Of a DNA stretch of 64,000 nucleotides, positions 48,032 to 57,956 are shown one piece after another. The stretch's first letter is position 1; each line of letters opens with the position of its first letter. The stretch comes from Anaerolineae bacterium (GTDB lineage Bacteria > Chloroflexota > Anaerolineae > Aggregatilineales > J027): contig JAIOHL010000124.1 in NCBI GenBank assembly GCA_019913005.1, positions 219,107 to 283,106 on the forward strand, given 5' to 3'. The position numbers and the translations under genes were made by a program. The notes under the pieces are model-generated. The model searched no databases. It had not been told where the DNA came from and worked only from the letters and a program-made list of their open reading frames with translations.

Positions 48032-49291
48032 ATGGACTATACGCGCAATGGAAGGCCACGAGTGGTTGTCACTGGAATGGGCATTATTTCGCCGCTTGGT
48101 TCGACGCTGGAAAAGTATTGGCACGGCCTTAAAAATGGCGTTTCTGGTATTAAGCGGATTTCAAAATTTGACTCCAACCATCTCAATGTTCAAATTGCAG
48201 GTGAAGTGACGGATTTCGTCGCCACCGACTATCTGGAGCCAAAAGAAGCTCGTCGGCTCGAACCATCGTCGCAATACTCTGTGGCCGCCACAAAAATGGC
48301 GATTGCCGATGCTGGACTAACGGATGAGGATTTGGAGCGCAACAGCGAACGCACCGGAGTCGTCATGGCTACCGGTTTAGCTGGCTTTGATTCGGCCTTT
48401 TCGGCCTTTTCGAGTTTCCGCACTAAAGGTTCACGCCCCGGCCCGATGGCGCTGACGGCGGCCTTGCCCAATATGCCTGCCCACTACGTTAGCATGACAA
48501 GCCGCGCCAAAGGCCCACTCAGCGCAATTACGACCGCCTGTGCTGCGGGAACACAAGCGATTGGGGAGGCATTCGAGCTTATCCGTCGCGGACGTTCGGA
48601 TGTAGCATTTGCGGGTGGTGTAGAGGCCATTATGCAAGACTACTCTATCGCCGCGTTTGACTCGATGACCGTGTTGACCCGCGATTACAATGATAACCCC
48701 ACCGCCGCCAGCCGCCCCTTTGATAAAGACCGCAATGGTTTTGTCTATGCGGAAGGGTGTGGCATTTTGGTCTTGGAAACATTGGACCGTGCCGTAAAAC
48801 GTGGCGCTCGGATCTACGCCGAGATACTGGGGCATGGTTCATCATCGGATGCCTTCCATGTCGCGGCGATTGACCCGGACGGCGCGGGGGCACTGCGTTC
48901 GATGCGTTGGGCAATGGAGGACGCGGGGTTAAATCCTGAAGACCTCGATTATATCAACGCGCATGGCACATCCACCCTGCCGAATGACGCGATTGAAACC
49001 CTTGCCATCAAGAAATTGTTGGGTGAACGGGCCTATGAAATCGCGGTGAGTTCAACCAAGAGTATGATTGGTCATGCCTTTGGTGGCGCAGGTGCAGTCG
49101 AAGCGGTGGCGACGATTTTGATGATCTTTAACCAGATTATCCACCCGACCATTAACTACACTACGCCTGATCCGAATTGCGATTTGGATTACGTGCCAAA
49201 TGAAGCACGCGACGCCAAAATTCGCCACGCCATGTCCAATAATCTCGGCCTCGGCGGTCAAAACGCGAGTGTGGTGTTCAGCGCGATCTGA
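48032..49291 (+). CDS. fabF: Beta-ketoacyl-ACP synthase II
   Basis: VVVTGMGIISPLGS, TTACAAGTQAIGEAF, NAHGTSTLPND, GHAFGGAGAVEA. Confidence 0.96.
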   Translation: MDYTRNGRPRVVVTGMGIISPLGSTLEKYWHGLKNGVSGIKRISKFDSNHLNVQIAGEVTDFVATDYLEPKEARRLEPSSQYSVAATKMAIADAGLTDEDLERNSERTGVVMATGLAGFDSAFSAFSSFRTKGSRPGPMALTAALPNMPAHYVSMTSRAKGPLSAITTACAAGTQAIGEAFELIRRGRSDVAFAGGVEAIMQDYSIAAFDSMTVLTRDYNDNPTAASRPFDKDRNGFVYAEGCGILVLETLDRAVKRGARIYAEILGHGSSSDAFHVAAIDPDGAGALRSMRWAMEDAGLNPEDLDYINAHGTSTLPNDAIETLAIKKLLGERAYEIAVSSTKSMIGHAFGGAGAVEAVATILMIFNQIIHPTINYTTPDPNCDLDYVPNEARDAKIRHAMSNNLGLGGQNASVVFSAI

Positions 49292-49317
49292 AGCCTAATC
49301 TACGTCAGTTAACAAAA

Positions 49318-49350
49318 AATCCCCGCTGAGGTAACGCCTTCACGGGGATT
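49318..49350. terminator. Hairpin terminator after fabF
   Basis: AATCCCCG ... CGGGGATT between convergent genes. Confidence 0.7.
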
Positions 49351-49374
49351 TGTGTTTTAGGACAGAGATTGTAT

Positions 49375-49674
49375 TCAGATTTTCGGCGACTTCATCGGCA
49401 GGGCATCAATCTGAGACGCCAGAACAAAATCTTTTTCGGTCAACCCGCCTGCTGAATGGGTGGAAAGGGTCAGCGTCACCTTTTTGTACCTCAACAGAAT
49501 ATCCGGGTGATGGTCGGCAGCCTCCGCTAGATGTCCAATGGTACTGACAAAGGCCAATGCCGCCGGAAAAGAGGTTAGGGTATAGGTTTTGAATATCTCG
49601 TCGCCCTGCCGTGCCCACCCATCCATCTTGGCAAGCTGGGCATTGATCTCGGATTCTGATAATCGTTCTACCAT
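49375..49674 (-). CDS. Pterin-4a-carbinolamine dehydratase
   Basis: GWARQGDEIFKTYTLTSFPAALAFVSTIGHLAEAADHHPDILLRYKKVTLTLSTHSAGGLTEKDF. Confidence 0.94.
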   Translation of the reverse strand: MVERLSESEINAQLAKMDGWARQGDEIFKTYTLTSFPAALAFVSTIGHLAEAADHHPDILLRYKKVTLTLSTHSAGGLTEKDFVLASQIDALPMKSPKI

Positions 49675-49695
49675 AGCTCCGCCCTATTCCCTCAC

Positions 49696-50508
49696 TTAGC
49701 TTGCATGTAATGTCTGCTGTGTTGCGGAGGCACGCTGGCACAACGAACTGCCTCCAGCTTGCAACCACTCCTGCAAACGGGCACTGGTGATTTTGCCGTT
49801 GGTGGCATCTTCATAAATTCCCATGCCCCAATAGAAATAACGCCGAGTTTCGTCGGGCCAACGCGCCCACCCCCACGAAATCACCCCATGCCCACCATTA
49901 TAACCAGCTAATGCCAAGCCTGCGTTCCCATCGGCTTTTTGTAGCCCTTGTGCGAGATAGGTAAGGCCGCGCATGGCGTTGGTTTGCACATCAGTCATGT
50001 TCTCCCCAACGGCAAAATGGAAGGGCATGACTTGGAACAACCCCTGTGCTCCCGCTGATGAGCCAACGGTAGGATCACCACAGCTTTCAATTTGGATGAC
50101 CGTCGCAATCAGATTAGGGTCAAGATTATAGTCTTGTGCCCATTGTGCAATTTGGGGTGCCCAATACTGCACTTCCGGTGTAAACAAAGGCGAAATAGTG
50201 GTGGCAATGTGCGATGGATCGCGCCGATCTACGACAACATAGGTCACTTTGGGGGGGAGGGACATATATAACGAGCGCCCGATGAGCACCCCCAAAAATC
50301 CGGCAAGCCCGCAGATAAAAAACACGAGAAAGGTAGCACAACTCGCCCTGAGAAACGGATTCCCAGAGCGATGTTCAGAGCTTACTTCAATCTCAAGTGG
50401 GTCATAAACGACCTCACGAATGGTAATAGTCGTGGTCGGCTCTTCAGCGTGCCGACTATGATAGCCTGATGGATGCGGCAAGGATCCCCCTCGAACCCTC
50501 TGTTTCAC
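49696..50508 (-). CDS. Membrane-anchored lytic transglycosylase (SLT-like)
   Basis: TM segment; LDPNLIATVIQIESCGDPTVGSSAGAQGLFQVMPFHF ... ALAGYNGG. Confidence 0.85.
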   Translation of the reverse strand: MKQRVRGGSLPHPSGYHSRHAEEPTTTITIREVVYDPLEIEVSSEHRSGNPFLRASCATFLVFFICGLAGFLGVLIGRSLYMSLPPKVTYVVVDRRDPSHIATTISPLFTPEVQYWAPQIAQWAQDYNLDPNLIATVIQIESCGDPTVGSSAGAQGLFQVMPFHFAVGENMTDVQTNAMRGLTYLAQGLQKADGNAGLALAGYNGGHGVISWGWARWPDETRRYFYWGMGIYEDATNGKITSARLQEWLQAGGSSLCQRASATQQTLHAS

Positions 50509-50527
50509 TTAAATCTTATATCCTCAT

Positions 50528-51232
50528 TCAGAATGCACTACTGGACAAACGTCCGATATGGCCCATAAATTCAGCACGGGTCTTCTCATTCTCGCGGAAG
50601 ATGCCCATCATGGCGCTGGTGGTCATACTTGAATGGGCCTTCTTGACACCACGCATCATCGAGCACATATGGACACCTTCACATACAACGGCCACGCCTT
50701 GCGGATGCAGCACCTGCATCAAGAAATCGGCAATCTGTTGTGTCATACGTTCTTGCACCTGCAAACGTCGCGCAAACATGTCCACGACGCGCGGAATTTT
50801 GGACAAGCCGATCACTTTGTCATTCGGCACGTAGGCCACATGCGCTTTACCAATAAATGGCAGCATATGGTGTTCACACAAGCTGTAGTATTCGATGTCG
50901 CGCACCACAATCATTTCCTGATATTCGACATCAAACAGGGCGTCATTGACCAGCTTCTCTGGATTGATATGATACCCTTCCAGCAGTTCTTTGTACATAC
51001 GGGCTACCCGATTGGGGGTACGCAATAGCCCTTCGCGTTCTGGGTCTTCCCCAACGCCCTCAAGGATGGAGCGTACTGCCGCTTCAATGGCGTGGTCATC
51101 TTGCTCATACTCTAGATCAATCTCAAAACTTTCGAGCAGGTGCTCCGACAGCAAGTTGCGATAGCCGTTCCCTTGATGACCATTTTGCCCATGAGAGCCG
51201 TTGTGTCCATTAGTCGTGTGATTCATTGTCAT
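50528..51232 (-). CDS. folE: GTP cyclohydrolase I
   Basis: [57 protein letters not shown]-rich N-terminus; start ambiguous (51247/51232/51226). Confidence 0.95.
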   Translation of the reverse strand: MTMNHTTNGHNGSHGQNGHQGNGYRNLLSEHLLESFEIDLEYEQDDHAIEAAVRSILEGVGEDPEREGLLRTPNRVARMYKELLEGYHINPEKLVNDALFDVEYQEMIVVRDIEYYSLCEHHMLPFIGKAHVAYVPNDKVIGLSKIPRVVDMFARRLQVQERMTQQIADFLMQVLHPQGVAVVCEGVHMCSMMRGVKKAHSSMTTSAMMGIFRENEKTRAEFMGHIGRLSSSAF

Positions 51233-51495
51233 GATTATCTCTCCCATGATGCGAAGTTAAAAAGATTTGTCCACGTTTAAAACAAAACGTTACGTGGTCA
51301 CTGGATATTGCTGCATGTAATGTGAGGAAGGGTACGTACACTAAAATAGACGATCTTTACCGCCCATTTATTACTTCTTATCCAAGATAATCAGAACATA
51401 TGATAGCATAATGAGTCTTAGATTATCATTAAATTAAGGCCCTTTAAATCAGGTAAAATATCTGACAGTGATTCACCATCAAGGAGCCGCCATCC

Positions 51496-51870
51496 GTGTC
51501 CAGTGATATGATTGAAATTGAAAGCCTACGTCTGCGCTGCCTGATAGGGTTTAGCGAGTGGGAACTCGATAAAAAACAAGATGTGGTCATCCATATGACC
51601 TTGTTTACCGATATTCGGAAGGGTGGCCTAAGCGATAATCCTGATGATATTCTAAATTATAAAACCGTCAACAAGGCCGTCATTCAAATGGTGGAGGCGT
51701 CCCATTACAAAACGCTCGAAGCCCTTGCCACTGCCATCGCCCGTGTCGCCGTTGTAGACTGTGGTGTGCCGCATATTCGCGTCAAAGTTGAGAAACCGGG
51801 GGCACTGCGTTTCGCCGACAGTGTCGCCATTGTAATTGAACGCACCATCGAGGATTTTCAGAATGCCTAG
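51496..51870 (+). CDS. folB: Dihydroneopterin aldolase
   Basis: IEIESLRLRCLIGFSEWELDKKQDVVIHM...LNYKTVNKAV...ETLEA-type region. Confidence 0.92.
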   Translation: MSSDMIEIESLRLRCLIGFSEWELDKKQDVVIHMTLFTDIRKGGLSDNPDDILNYKTVNKAVIQMVEASHYKTLEALATAIARVAVVDCGVPHIRVKVEKPGALRFADSVAIVIERTIEDFQNA

Positions 51871-52606
51871 CCACCATGTATTTTTGGCGCTTGGCTCGAA
51901 TATCAACCCCGTCGAGAATTCCCGGGCTTGTCTCAAATTGTTGCAGGAGCATTTCGACATATGGAATTTGTCGCCTGTTTATGAAACCCCACCTGTCGGG
52001 TTTACCGAGCAAGCCGCATTTTTGAATGCCGCCGCCGAAGTAATCACCGAACTTGACCCCACCAGTGTCAAAACGATTTTGCAAAATATCGAACATCAAC
52101 TGGGGCGGGTACGCGACCCGAATAATAAAAACGCCCCTCGCACGATTGACCTCGATATTGCGCTGTGGGACAAAGCCGTATTTACGTATGGGGGAAAAAA
52201 TTGGCAAGTGCCTGACCCCGATATTTTGCGTTTTATCCATCTGGCACGTCCACTGGCTGACCTCGCCCCGGATTATGTCTACCCCGAGACAACTGATACC
52301 CTTACCAGCATTGCCGAAAATTTGCCCATGAACGGTATCACTCGGCGCGATGATGTGTGGGCTGATTTGCCATTTTTGCTCAGAATAAGCGTGGATTTCA
52401 ATTCCCTCTCGCTTGATGGCAAAATGGTGCGCATCAATACCGATATACATCAATACCTCCTGAATATATTGCATCAAGGTCTTCGAGTGATCTTGTATAC
52501 TTCACAAGATCTTGAGGTGGAAGCAATTATTCATTGTGAGAAGTATAAGCAAGATCAAGATTTGTGGTATGGCATACCCGATTGGGATACCCTGCGCTAT
52601 TTATAG
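51863..52606 (+). CDS. folK: HPPK (folate biosynthesis) with about 85-aa C-terminal extension
   Basis: VFLALGSNINPVENSRACLKLLQEHF...AAFLNAAAEVITELDP...PRTIDLDIALWD...FIHLARPLADLAPD. Confidence 0.92.
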   Translation: MPSHHVFLALGSNINPVENSRACLKLLQEHFDIWNLSPVYETPPVGFTEQAAFLNAAAEVITELDPTSVKTILQNIEHQLGRVRDPNNKNAPRTIDLDIALWDKAVFTYGGKNWQVPDPDILRFIHLARPLADLAPDYVYPETTDTLTSIAENLPMNGITRRDDVWADLPFLLRISVDFNSLSLDGKMVRINTDIHQYLLNILHQGLRVILYTSQDLEVEAIIHCEKYKQDQDLWYGIPDWDTLRYL

Positions 52607-52634
52607 CAAAAACGGACTCTGGTCATTTCTTGGT

Positions 52635-52662
52635 TTGTACTTATTTTAAATCGGCATATAAT
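52635..52662 (+). promoter_or_regulatory. Candidate promoter upstream of coxG-like gene
   Basis: TTGTAC-N16-TATAAT (-10 at 52657-52662). Confidence 0.45.
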
Positions 52663-52706
52663 GACTGTTTAATTAGAGTTTAGAGTTTGTTTGGGGGATA
52701 TTTTTT

Positions 52707-53159
52707 ATGGAACTCACCGGCTCATACCTATTTGAGGCCGACCAAGATACCGTCTGGAAACTCCTCATGGACCCGGACGCCATCGCAAAAGCCATCCCCG
52801 GCGTAAAAGAACTGATTCCTGTCGAAGGCGAAGAAATGACATGGCGGGCCGCTGCCAAAGTAGGTTTTGCGGCGCTGAGTGGTCATTATGCGGGGGTCAT
52901 CCAGATGAGCGAGGTCGAAGCCCCCACTCAATATCGCCTCACGGTCAACGGGGAGGGACAGCAAAGCGTCATCGGCGGCACGGCCCTCATTAAACTCACC
53001 TTCAATCCCGAAAAAAATGAAACCCTTGTCCATTGGGATGCCCACGCCAACATCTCTGGCAAACTTGCCAGTCTTGGGCAGCGACTCATCGGCGCAGGGG
53101 CCAATGTCATGAGTAAGCAGTTTTTTCATGAGTTGGCAAAACAACTTCCTACTCGATAA
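52707..53159 (+). CDS. coxG: CoxG/SRPBCC-family protein
   Basis: MELTGSYLFEADQDTVWKLLMDPDAIAKAIPGVKEL. Confidence 0.9.
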   Translation: MELTGSYLFEADQDTVWKLLMDPDAIAKAIPGVKELIPVEGEEMTWRAAAKVGFAALSGHYAGVIQMSEVEAPTQYRLTVNGEGQQSVIGGTALIKLTFNPEKNETLVHWDAHANISGKLASLGQRLIGAGANVMSKQFFHELAKQLPTR

Positions 53160-53276
53160 CTACTCTTAAATTTTTTGTCCAATTGAGGGAGCCTGATTGA
53201 AAGGAGGCGTTTGAACTTCGACGATTTGACGTATCTCAACGCACTAAAGTTTGAAGTTTTAGGAGGAAAATTTTTT

Positions 53277-53735
53277 ATGAAAGTCTCAATTAAAGTCAAC
53301 GGCACGCTGTACGAGCGTGAAGTTGAACCAAGAATGTTGCTTGTTCATTTTTTAAGGGAAGAACTTGGGCTAACAGGCACAAACGTTGGCTGTGATACCA
53401 GCCAATGTGGAGCCTGTAATGTCCATCTGAATGGGCAGTTGGTGAAATCGTGTACCTGCCTTGCCGTGCAAGCCGATGGGGGCGAAGTCACCACCATTGA
53501 AGGACTAAAATCCAACGGGCATCTCCATCCTATGCAAGAAGCCTTTTGGGAAAAGCATGGTCTACAATGTGGCTTTTGCACCCCCGGCATGATTATGACC
53601 TCTGTCGCCTTGCTGCAAAGCAACCCCCACCCCACCGACGAAGAAATCCGGCATGGACTGGAAGGCAACCTGTGTCGCTGCACCGGATACCAAAACATCG
53701 TGGCGGCTGTCAAAGCGGCTGCGGGAACAAAATAG
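53277..53735 (+). CDS. coxS: 2Fe-2S subunit of xanthine dehydrogenase-family molybdenum hydroxylase
   Basis: [22 protein letters not shown]...[14 protein letters not shown]...[13 protein letters not shown]. Confidence 0.95.
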   Translation: MKVSIKVNGTLYEREVEPRMLLVHFLREELGLTGTNVGCDTSQCGACNVHLNGQLVKSCTCLAVQADGGEVTTIEGLKSNGHLHPMQEAFWEKHGLQCGFCTPGMIMTSVALLQSNPHPTDEEIRHGLEGNLCRCTGYQNIVAAVKAAAGTK

Positions 53736-53747
53736 GAGGGTAGAGAC

Positions 53748-56117
53748 ATGGCTGCTGCCGAAAAAATTATTGGTTCAAGAATAAAACGTCGGGAAGACCC
53801 ACGCCTGATTACAGGTGAAGCTAAATATTTAGAAGATATTCAATTACCGGGTCTGCTGCACGCCGCGATTTTGCGGAGTCCACACGCCCACGCCAAGATC
53901 AAAAGTATTGATACCTCCAAAGCCGCCAAACATCCCGGTGTCATTGCGGTCTATACAGGCAAAGATTTTGCTGATGTCAACCCGATGCCATGTGCGTGGC
54001 AGGCGGGCAAGGTCAAAAACAATGTCAACACCCCGCGTGTGTTGGAAATTGATCGTGTGACCTTCACGGGTGCAGGTGTCGCGGTGGTCGTGGCGGAAGA
54101 TCGTTACATGGCCCAAGATGCGCTCGAACTCATTCATGTGGATTATGAGGTGCTGCCAGCCGTGGTGGATGCCGAAAAAGCCACCAAAGCGGGTGCGCCC
54201 CAACTCCATGAAAACGCCCCCAACAATATCGCCCTTGAATGGACATGTGGCACTCAGGACACCACTGACCGCGCTTTGAAAGAAGCCGATGTTGTGGTCA
54301 AGCAGCGCATGATTAATCAACGCCTTATTCCCACACCGATGGAAACACGCGGCTGCATCGCCCAATATCAGGCGGCGACGGAGGAATGGACGGTCTGGAT
54401 GACCTCCCAAGCACCCCACGTCATGCGGCTCTTGATGACGGCCTTTGTGTTTGGCGTGCCGGAAACCAAGATGCGTGTGATTTCCCCGCAGATCGGCGGC
54501 GGATTTGGGGCCAAGATTTTCCTCTATCCCGAATACTGTTTGATGGCAGCCCTATCCCGCAAAATAGGCCGTCCGGTCAAGTGGATGGAAACTCGCAGCG
54601 AAAATTATATCGCTACCACGCATGGACGTGACCACATCACCGAAATCGAAGTCGGCGCAAAGCGAGACGGCACGATTACAGCACTGAAGGTCAATACCTA
54701 TGCCAATCTCGGCGGGGTGCTTTCGACCATCGCTCCCGGCATCCCAACCACGCTATATGGGCGTATGCTGTCTGGTACGTATCGCATCCCGAATATTTTC
54801 TGTCATGTCTATGGGGTCTATACCAACACAGGCATGGTGGACGCCTATCGTGGGGCAGGCCGACCCGAAGCGACGTATGTCATTGAACGGGCGGTGGATT
54901 TGGTGGCGCATGAGCTAGGTCTCGATCCAGTGGCTGTCCGCCGCAAGAATTTTATCCCACCGGAAGCCTTCCCCTATGACCCGGTGATTTTGAATGGGCT
55001 GAAATATGACAGTGGGCAGTATGCAAAGGCGCTCGATTTGGCGCTCAAGATGCTCGGTTACGAAAATTTCCGCAAGGAACAAGCCGAAGCACGCAAACAA
55101 GGCCGGTATCTGGGAGTGGGCTTTTCCAGCTATGTTGAAATCTGCGGCGTGGCACCTTCGGCATGGATTGGCCTGCCCGGTGAAGGCTGGGGTGCTGGTC
55201 TATGGGAGAGCGCCAATGTCCGAGTCCACCTGACGGGCAAGGTCGTCGTCACCACCGGGTCGCAATCGCATGGGCAGGGCCATGAAACCAGCGTGGCGCA
55301 GGTCGTGGCAGGAGAATTGGGTATATCAGTGGATGATGTCATTGTCCAACACAGTGACACCCTCGGTACACCCTTTGGTTATGGGACATATGGCAGTCGC
55401 AGTACCGCCGTCGGTACAGTGGCGGTCTATAATTCGCTCCAAAAAATCAAAGAAAAGGCCAAACTGCTAGGGGCACATATGCTTGAAGCCGCGCCAGAAG
55501 ACGTGGTGTTTGAGGATGGCAAGGTCTTTGTCAAAGGCTCGCCTGACCAATCCAAGACGATTCAGGAAATCGCAGGGGCAGCAGCATTGGCCTACAGTTT
55601 ACCCCCCGGCATGGAACCGTTCCTCGACAACACCTCCTACTATGACCCACCCAATTGCACCTTCCCCTTTGGCACACACATCTGCGTGGTCGAAGTGGAT
55701 AAAGAAACCGGCGAGGTCAAGATCAAGCGGTATATCGCTATTGACGACGTGGGCAAGGTTATCAATCCCATGATTGTTGAAGGGCAGGTACACGGCGGCA
55801 TTGTGCAAGGCGTGGCCCAAGCGCTGTGGGAAGGGGCGGTCTATGATGACAATGGGCAACTGCTCACTGGGTCATTGATGGACTATGCGATTCCAAAAGC
55901 TGACTTTTTCCCCACCTTTGAGACAGACCGCACCGAGACTCCGACTCCGGTCAACCCACTTGGCGTCAAGGGGGCAGGTGAAACGGGCACGATTGCCTCA
56001 ACCCCGGCTGTCGTCAACGCGATTGTGGATGCGCTCGCGCCATTTGGCGTCAAACACATAGATATGCCCGTCACACCGCCGAAAGTTTGGCGAATCTTAC
56101 AAGGCAACGGAGGTTAA
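53748..56117 (+). CDS. Molybdopterin large subunit, form II CoxL-like
   Basis: Full-length XDH/CODH large subunit; active-site loop AYRGAGR at 54843-54863; GVKGAGETGTIA. Confidence 0.93.
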   Translation: MAAAEKIIGSRIKRREDPRLITGEAKYLEDIQLPGLLHAAILRSPHAHAKIKSIDTSKAAKHPGVIAVYTGKDFADVNPMPCAWQAGKVKNNVNTPRVLEIDRVTFTGAGVAVVVAEDRYMAQDALELIHVDYEVLPAVVDAEKATKAGAPQLHENAPNNIALEWTCGTQDTTDRALKEADVVVKQRMINQRLIPTPMETRGCIAQYQAATEEWTVWMTSQAPHVMRLLMTAFVFGVPETKMRVISPQIGGGFGAKIFLYPEYCLMAALSRKIGRPVKWMETRSENYIATTHGRDHITEIEVGAKRDGTITALKVNTYANLGGVLSTIAPGIPTTLYGRMLSGTYRIPNIFCHVYGVYTNTGMVDAYRGAGRPEATYVIERAVDLVAHELGLDPVAVRRKNFIPPEAFPYDPVILNGLKYDSGQYAKALDLALKMLGYENFRKEQAEARKQGRYLGVGFSSYVEICGVAPSAWIGLPGEGWGAGLWESANVRVHLTGKVVVTTGSQSHGQGHETSVAQVVAGELGISVDDVIVQHSDTLGTPFGYGTYGSRSTAVGTVAVYNSLQKIKEKAKLLGAHMLEAAPEDVVFEDGKVFVKGSPDQSKTIQEIAGAAALAYSLPPGMEPFLDNTSYYDPPNCTFPFGTHICVVEVDKETGEVKIKRYIAIDDVGKVINPMIVEGQVHGGIVQGVAQALWEGAVYDDNGQLLTGSLMDYAIPKADFFPTFETDRTETPTPVNPLGVKGAGETGTIASTPAVVNAIVDALAPFGVKHIDMPVTPPKVWRILQGNGG

Positions 56118-56119
56118 TC

Positions 56120-56968
56120 ATGTATCCTAGTAACTTCGACTATCAACGAGCCGCTTCCGTCGCCGATGCCATCCAAAAAGGGTCAAGCGATGGGGCGAAA
56201 TTTTTGGCGGGTGGTCACAGCCTCCTGCCCGCACTCAAATTGCGTCTGAACGAGCCTGAGTCTTTGGTGGATATTGCTCGTTTGGACGCACTCAAGGGGA
56301 TCAGCGTCACTGGGAGCAGTGTTAGAATCGGGGCACTTGCGACCCATGCCCAAATTGCTGGTTCTGCCGACGTGAAAAAACACGCTCCGGCATTGGCAAG
56401 TGCTTGCGGTCAGGTCGGTGATCCAGCCGTGCGTAACCGGGGCACATTGGGTGGCAATCTCGCCCATACTGACCCTGCTTCCGACCCACCAACGGTTGTA
56501 TTGGCCCTCGGTGGCAAGCTCCATCTACAGGGATCAGGTGGAAATCGTGTCGTCGCAGCAGAGGATTTTTTCCTAGACCTATTCACCACCGATTTACACC
56601 CCGGTGAACTCATTACCGCCGTTGAAATTCCGAGCATCGGTCAGGCCAAAAGTGCCTATGCAAAAATGGCCCATCCCGCCTCACGATATGCGGTAGTGGG
56701 GGTGTGTGTGGTACTAGAAGTTAGCGGTGGAAAATGCAGCAAGGCCCGTGTCGCGGTGGGTGGGGCAACCCCTAAAGCCACCCTCTCCGCTGCTGCCGCC
56801 AATGCCCTAGTCGGTTCATCGCTGGATACTGCCGCTCTTGACGCCGCCGCGCAAGCCCTATCCGCTGATTTAAGCGATGTAATGGGTGATGTCTATGCGC
56901 CGGAAGATTACCGCCGTGCGATGGCCGGAGTCTATCTGAAACGGGCTGTCCGTGCTGCAATGGGGTAA
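56120..56968 (+). CDS. coxM: FAD-binding medium subunit CoxM-like
   Basis: FLAGGHSLLPALKLRLNEPESLVDIARLDAL, VRNRGTLGGNLAHTDPASDPP. Confidence 0.94.
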   Translation: MYPSNFDYQRAASVADAIQKGSSDGAKFLAGGHSLLPALKLRLNEPESLVDIARLDALKGISVTGSSVRIGALATHAQIAGSADVKKHAPALASACGQVGDPAVRNRGTLGGNLAHTDPASDPPTVVLALGGKLHLQGSGGNRVVAAEDFFLDLFTTDLHPGELITAVEIPSIGQAKSAYAKMAHPASRYAVVGVCVVLEVSGGKCSKARVAVGGATPKATLSAAAANALVGSSLDTAALDAAAQALSADLSDVMGDVYAPEDYRRAMAGVYLKRAVRAAMG

Positions 56969-57000
56969 AATGGGTTCGACGCTTCTATAGGATTTTCTAG

Positions 57001-57025
57001 GGGCGATCTTGGTATCGCCCTTTTT
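57001..57025 (+). terminator. Intra-cluster terminator/attenuator between coxM and coxD
   Basis: GGGCGAT-CTTGGT-ATCGCCC-TTTTT. Confidence 0.75.
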
Positions 57026-57042
57026 CTCAAAAAGGTACCGGT

Positions 57043-57948
57043 ATGTTCCAAAATATTGATGCTGTGCAATCCGCCCTCGAGTCTCAAAATTATATTGCCG
57101 AGCGCGGACTGGTCACGGCGATTTATTTAGCTATGCGTTTAAATAAGCCGCTTTTTTTGGAGGGGGAAGCAGGTGTTGGCAAGACTGAAATCGCCAAAGT
57201 GCTTGCCAAGATTTTAGATACCGACCTCATCCGCCTGCAATGTTATGAGGGTCTCAATGTCAACACGGCCCTGTATGAGTGGAATTATGCCCACCAACTG
57301 CTCTATCTACGCTTGTTAGAGGCCAGCGGCGCGACCCGTGAAGAAATGCGGGCCGGGTTATTCACGCCTGAATTTTTGCAGGCCCGTCCGCTGCTGCAAG
57401 CCCTTGAAATGAGCGCCAATGGCCGCCCACCCGTCTTGCTGATAGATGAAATTGACCGGGCCGACGAAGAATTTGAAGCCTTTTTGCTAGAACTGCTCTC
57501 GGATTTTCAAGTCACCATTCCCGAACTGGGCACGATTCAAGCGCCTGTGCCCCCTGTAGTGGTCGTCACTTCCAACCGCACCCGCGAAATTCATGATGCC
57601 CTGAAACGCCGCTGTCTGTATTATTGGATTGATTACCCCAACTTTCAAAAAGAACTGGCGATTGTGCGAGCCAAAGCGCCAGAAGCCGAAGCAAATCTTG
57701 CTAAACAGGTGACGGCCTTTATTCAAGAACTACGTCGTATGGAATTGTTTAAAGCGCCGGGGGTGGCGGAAACACTTGATTGGACAATGGCGCTCATCGC
57801 ACTAGACCAGCAAACGCTCTCACCGGAAATTATTGAGCAGACAGCAGGGGTGATCCTGAAATATCAAGAAGATGTGCAAATGCTGACCGGGGAGGCTCTG
57901 CAATCCGCGCTTGACCGTGCCCGAATGCAAATGACGGCGCAAATGTAA
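57043..57948 (+). CDS. coxD: MoxR-type AAA+ ATPase (CoxD-like)
   Basis: FLEGEAGVGKTEIAKVLA, PPVLLIDEIDRADEEFEAFLLELLSDFQVTIPELGTI. Confidence 0.93.
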   Translation: MFQNIDAVQSALESQNYIAERGLVTAIYLAMRLNKPLFLEGEAGVGKTEIAKVLAKILDTDLIRLQCYEGLNVNTALYEWNYAHQLLYLRLLEASGATREEMRAGLFTPEFLQARPLLQALEMSANGRPPVLLIDEIDRADEEFEAFLLELLSDFQVTIPELGTIQAPVPPVVVVTSNRTREIHDALKRRCLYYWIDYPNFQKELAIVRAKAPEAEANLAKQVTAFIQELRRMELFKAPGVAETLDWTMALIALDQQTLSPEIIEQTAGVILKYQEDVQMLTGEALQSALDRARMQMTAQM

Positions 57949-57956
57949 ACGAGGCA

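Noticed and set aside
51782-52477. 231-aa minus ORF across folB/folK
   Set aside because: Antisense to two recognised folate genes.
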